From assembly GCA_007128995.1 (NCBI GenBank), contig SKWJ01000265.1:1-8377 (forward strand): a stretch of DNA of 8,377 nt, read 5' to 3'. Origin of the DNA: Paracoccaceae bacterium. Lineage in GTDB: Bacteria > Pseudomonadota > Alphaproteobacteria > Rhodobacterales > Rhodobacteraceae. Below the pieces are notes generated by a model. The model was not told the origin of the DNA, ran no database searches, and saw nothing but the letters and a program-made list of their open reading frames with translations. This document shows positions 7,176 through 8,377 of this stretch, one piece after another (within the stretch, counting starts at the first letter, position 1; each line of letters opens with the position of its first letter). A program made the position numbers and the translations under genes.

Positions 7176-7745
7176 TTATCGAAACGCTTTCGAGACTTGG
7201 TGAGAGTCAAAGAGGTATCCGTCAAGACCGGGATCTTCGTCATCCGAGAGGGTCAGCAAGGTGACGCGCACATTCTCCAGATGTTGCCACATGGCGCTGC
7301 GCGCCGCTTCCGGATCGCGCCGCTGAAGCGCCGAGAGTACGAGTTTGTGGTCATCAAGCCAGCGCATCCGGTAATCACTCTCGAAGATGCGGTCATGCAA
7401 TTGCGCCCACATGCGGCTGCGCGCGCGCTTGTCCCACAACTCGCGGACCGTATCGACCAGAATGCTGTTCTGTGTCGCGTCACGCGCAACCAAGTGGCCG
7501 ATCGGCATACGCTCGGTAAGCAGGCATTCGGTCAGGATACAGTCGCCCTGCTGGAAGATGTTCTGTCTCCGCTCCACATGGAAATCATGAATGATCCATG
7601 GCGACTTGCCTTTGACGTAGTCCAGATCACGCAGGATCTTGATCTGCTGGCGGTAAATCTCTGTCATGTAAGCGGCGCTGAACAGGCCGCGCTTCGGGCC
7701 GCGCGCGCCAGTCGCGCCATCTGCCGCGGTTCCAGAGTCGAACAC
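7176..7745 (-). pseudogene. Chimeric frame: GH2 glycosidase tail joined to FCD domain of a GntR/FadR-type regulator (UxuR-like)
   Basis: The open frame (GTG at 7745 to TGA at 7176) encodes 189 residues with two unrelated halves. Residues 1 to about 67 (for example EIYRQQIKILRD, YVKGKSPWIIHDF, ERRQNIFQQG) follow the C-terminal end of GH2 beta-glucuronidase/galactosidase enzymes. Residues from about 82 onward (HLVARDATQNSILVDTVREL, then WLDDHKLVLSALQRRDPEAA, AMWQHLENV, DGYLFDS) are the C-terminal two thirds of an FCD ligand-binding domain. FCD domains usually bind metal through one Asp and three His. His84, His133 and His155 are kept, but the Asp expected four residues before the first His is Met80. 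The N-terminal winged-helix and the first FCD helices are gone, so it cannot act as a DNA-binding regulator. The GTG start is only the first start after an in-frame TGA of the dead GH2 gene. The parent was probably the repressor of the adjacent uxuA gene; that is inference from position. Confidence 0.75.
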
Positions 7746-7995
7746 GGGTCAGTCTGGCCGCGAATTGCGACTGGTTTCGATAAGATCACGGGTGTTCTTG
7801 TCATACTAGCCATCATATTCATTGATACCGATCACGTCCAGATTTTCGGCAAGACGGCTTCGATCCGGTTGCGGGTGTGGTTGACCAGACAGGCGGCTGC
7901 GAGCAGTCGTGCCGACGCGCTGTGCGGGCCTGCGCCAGATCACGCATGAAGCCCATCTCATCGGCGATCTGCGCAGCGTGTTCAAACAGGGGGTT
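7540..7995 (-). pseudogene. GH2 beta-glucuronidase/beta-galactosidase-like gene, C-terminal remnant
   Basis: Reading the - strand, three successive frames give one coherent GH2 C-terminal region. They are NPLFEHAAQIADEMGFMRDL (from 7995), ARLLAAACLVNHTRNRIEAV (from about 7915), and LAENLDVIGINEYDG (from 7853), then a TAG at 7806-7808 where Trp is expected (family: NEYYGWY). The frame continues YDKNTRDLIETSRNSRPD, a TGA at 7749-7751, then PVFDSGTAADG and the segment now forming the start of the chimeric frame. The frameshifts lie near 7920 and 7855. The nucleophile motif, usually IISEFGAD, reads FDSGTAAD, so the catalytic Glu appears replaced by Gly (GGA, 7731-7733). The acid/base NE region and everything before it are absent, and the 3' end is fused to the regulator fragment near 7500-7545. 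The live enzyme would have released glucuronic acid or a related sugar and fed UxuA. Confidence 0.72.
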
Positions 7996-7996
7996 G

Positions 7997-8053
7997 TGTT
8001 ACTGGTGACCTTTGTTCCAGTAATCAGCCGGTTACTTCCACGCCTGTTACTGG
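7997..8053. promoter_or_regulatory. Cluster of GTTACT/CCAGTAA elements upstream of the GH31 gene
   Basis: TGTTACTGG occurs at 7997-8005 and again at 8045-8053, with GGTTACTTC at 8030-8038 and the inverted copy CCAGTAA at 8017-8023. TTACTGG (7999-8005) and CCAGTAA form a 7-bp inverted repeat around an 11-base spacer. The small palindrome GGTGACC (8004-8010) lies inside. The cluster ends 13 bases before the GH31 start codon and overlaps the end of the GH2 remnant, which suits an operator of a carbohydrate regulator. No clear -35/-10 pair could be assigned. Confidence 0.35.
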
Positions 8054-8065
8054 GATGCTGATGCC

Positions 8066-8377
8066 ATGAAAACGCTGGAAACATGGGAATTGGAAGCCCG
8101 CGATTCGCATGGCTTCACCCTGCGTGTCGAAGGGCGGCATGTGATGCGCCTGGATGTGCTGGAAGAGGCGCAGTTCCGCGTCAGGCTGTTGAAGGACGGC
8201 GACTGGCGGCAGGGACGCAGCTGGAGTGTTGCCCCGCAAGGCCCGCTGCCGCCCGAAGGGCGCAGCCGCGACAGTCTCGAGGGGTTTGACTGTCCCGAAT
8301 GGCAGATATCTGAAGAGCAAGACAGACTGCTTGTGGCCACAGAACGCCTGCGTGCGATCATCCAGACGCCCTTGCAG
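8066..8377 (+). CDS. GH31 alpha-glucosidase-family protein (N-terminal part, 3' truncated)
   Basis: The frame is open from the ATG at 8066 to the window edge (104 codons). The start is preceded by GGGA ten bases upstream, and the upstream frame is closed by a TAA at 8021-8023 with no other ATG. The protein shows the N-terminal beta-sandwich domain of GH31 enzymes. A strand pair (FTLRVEGRHVMRLDVLEEAQ, FRVRLLKDGDW) is followed by the signature SWSVAPQGPLPPEGRSRDSL, then EGFDCPEW and LLVATERLRAIIQTPLQ; family members typically read RTWxIAPxGxxPxEGRxRxDLxGFxCP here. GH31 enzymes are retaining alpha-glucosidases, alpha-xylosidases and relatives. The catalytic barrel lies beyond the window, so substrate cannot be told. 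No signal peptide is present, suggesting a cytoplasmic enzyme acting on imported oligosaccharides. It is divergent from the GH2/regulator/uxuA unit and was probably part of the same sugar-utilisation locus. Confidence 0.85.
   Translation, partial: MKTLETWELEARDSHGFTLRVEGRHVMRLDVLEEAQFRVRLLKDGDWRQGRSWSVAPQGPLPPEGRSRDSLEGFDCPEWQISEEQDRLLVATERLRAIIQTPLQ

Noticed and set aside
6448..7203. + strand frame of 251 codons opposite uxuA
   Set aside because: It is antisense to a fully recognisable mannonate dehydratase and has no domain of its own.
7134..7949. + strand frame of 271 codons opposite the GH2/GntR remnants
   Set aside because: Its composition matches an antisense shadow; the coherent family similarity is on the - strand.
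1..8377. CRISPR array, tRNA, rRNA or toxin-antitoxin pair
   Set aside because: No regularly spaced identical direct repeats, tRNA-like cloverleaf or adjacent small overlapping gene pair was seen.

Overview
The window looks like a chromosomal segment of an alphaproteobacterium, probably Rhodobacteraceae-like. This rests on high GC, the style of the UxuA and hybrid kinase proteins, and a GH2/GntR/UxuA/GH31 sugar-acid neighbourhood. It is an inference, because no rRNA or tRNA is present. Reading left to right, the window has a secretion part, a signalling part with an unrecognised repeat protein, and a partly decayed sugar-catabolism part.

Left part (1-810). The window opens inside the C-terminal third of an HlyD-type membrane fusion protein of a type I secretion system (+ strand). 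Convergent to it, on the - strand, lies a short degenerate remnant of an IS3-family transposase C-terminus with a nonsense codon. No clear terminator was seen.

Middle part (811-5928). Two long - strand genes lie here. One encodes an 802-residue soluble hybrid sensor kinase: three PAS-type domains, an HPK4-like H-box, an ATPase domain and a C-terminal receiver. Upstream of it is a 712-residue protein of no family I recognise. By hand alignment this protein is built from six, perhaps seven, divergent helical repeats of about 100 residues, each marked by an F-x-A-x-x-x-D-L-A-like motif. It is the most interesting object in the window. The 345 bases upstream of it hold an inverted repeat next to a 14-bp perfect palindrome.

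Right part (5929-8377). An apparently intact mannonate dehydratase gene (uxuA, - strand) lies 29 bases downstream of a wrecked region. There the C-terminal end of a GH2 beta-glucuronidase/beta-galactosidase-like gene (two frameshifts, two stop codons, nucleophile Glu apparently replaced by Gly) has been joined by deletion to the C-terminal FCD half of a GntR/FadR-type regulator. The result is a 189-codon chimeric reading frame without a DNA-binding domain. Divergently, on the + strand, a GH31 alpha-glucosidase-like gene begins and runs off the window. Its upstream region, overlapping the dead GH2 gene, carries repeated TTACTGG elements.

Together the right part reads as a glucuronide/hexuronate and oligosaccharide utilisation locus that has lost its GH2 enzyme and its local repressor but kept UxuA and the GH31 enzyme.
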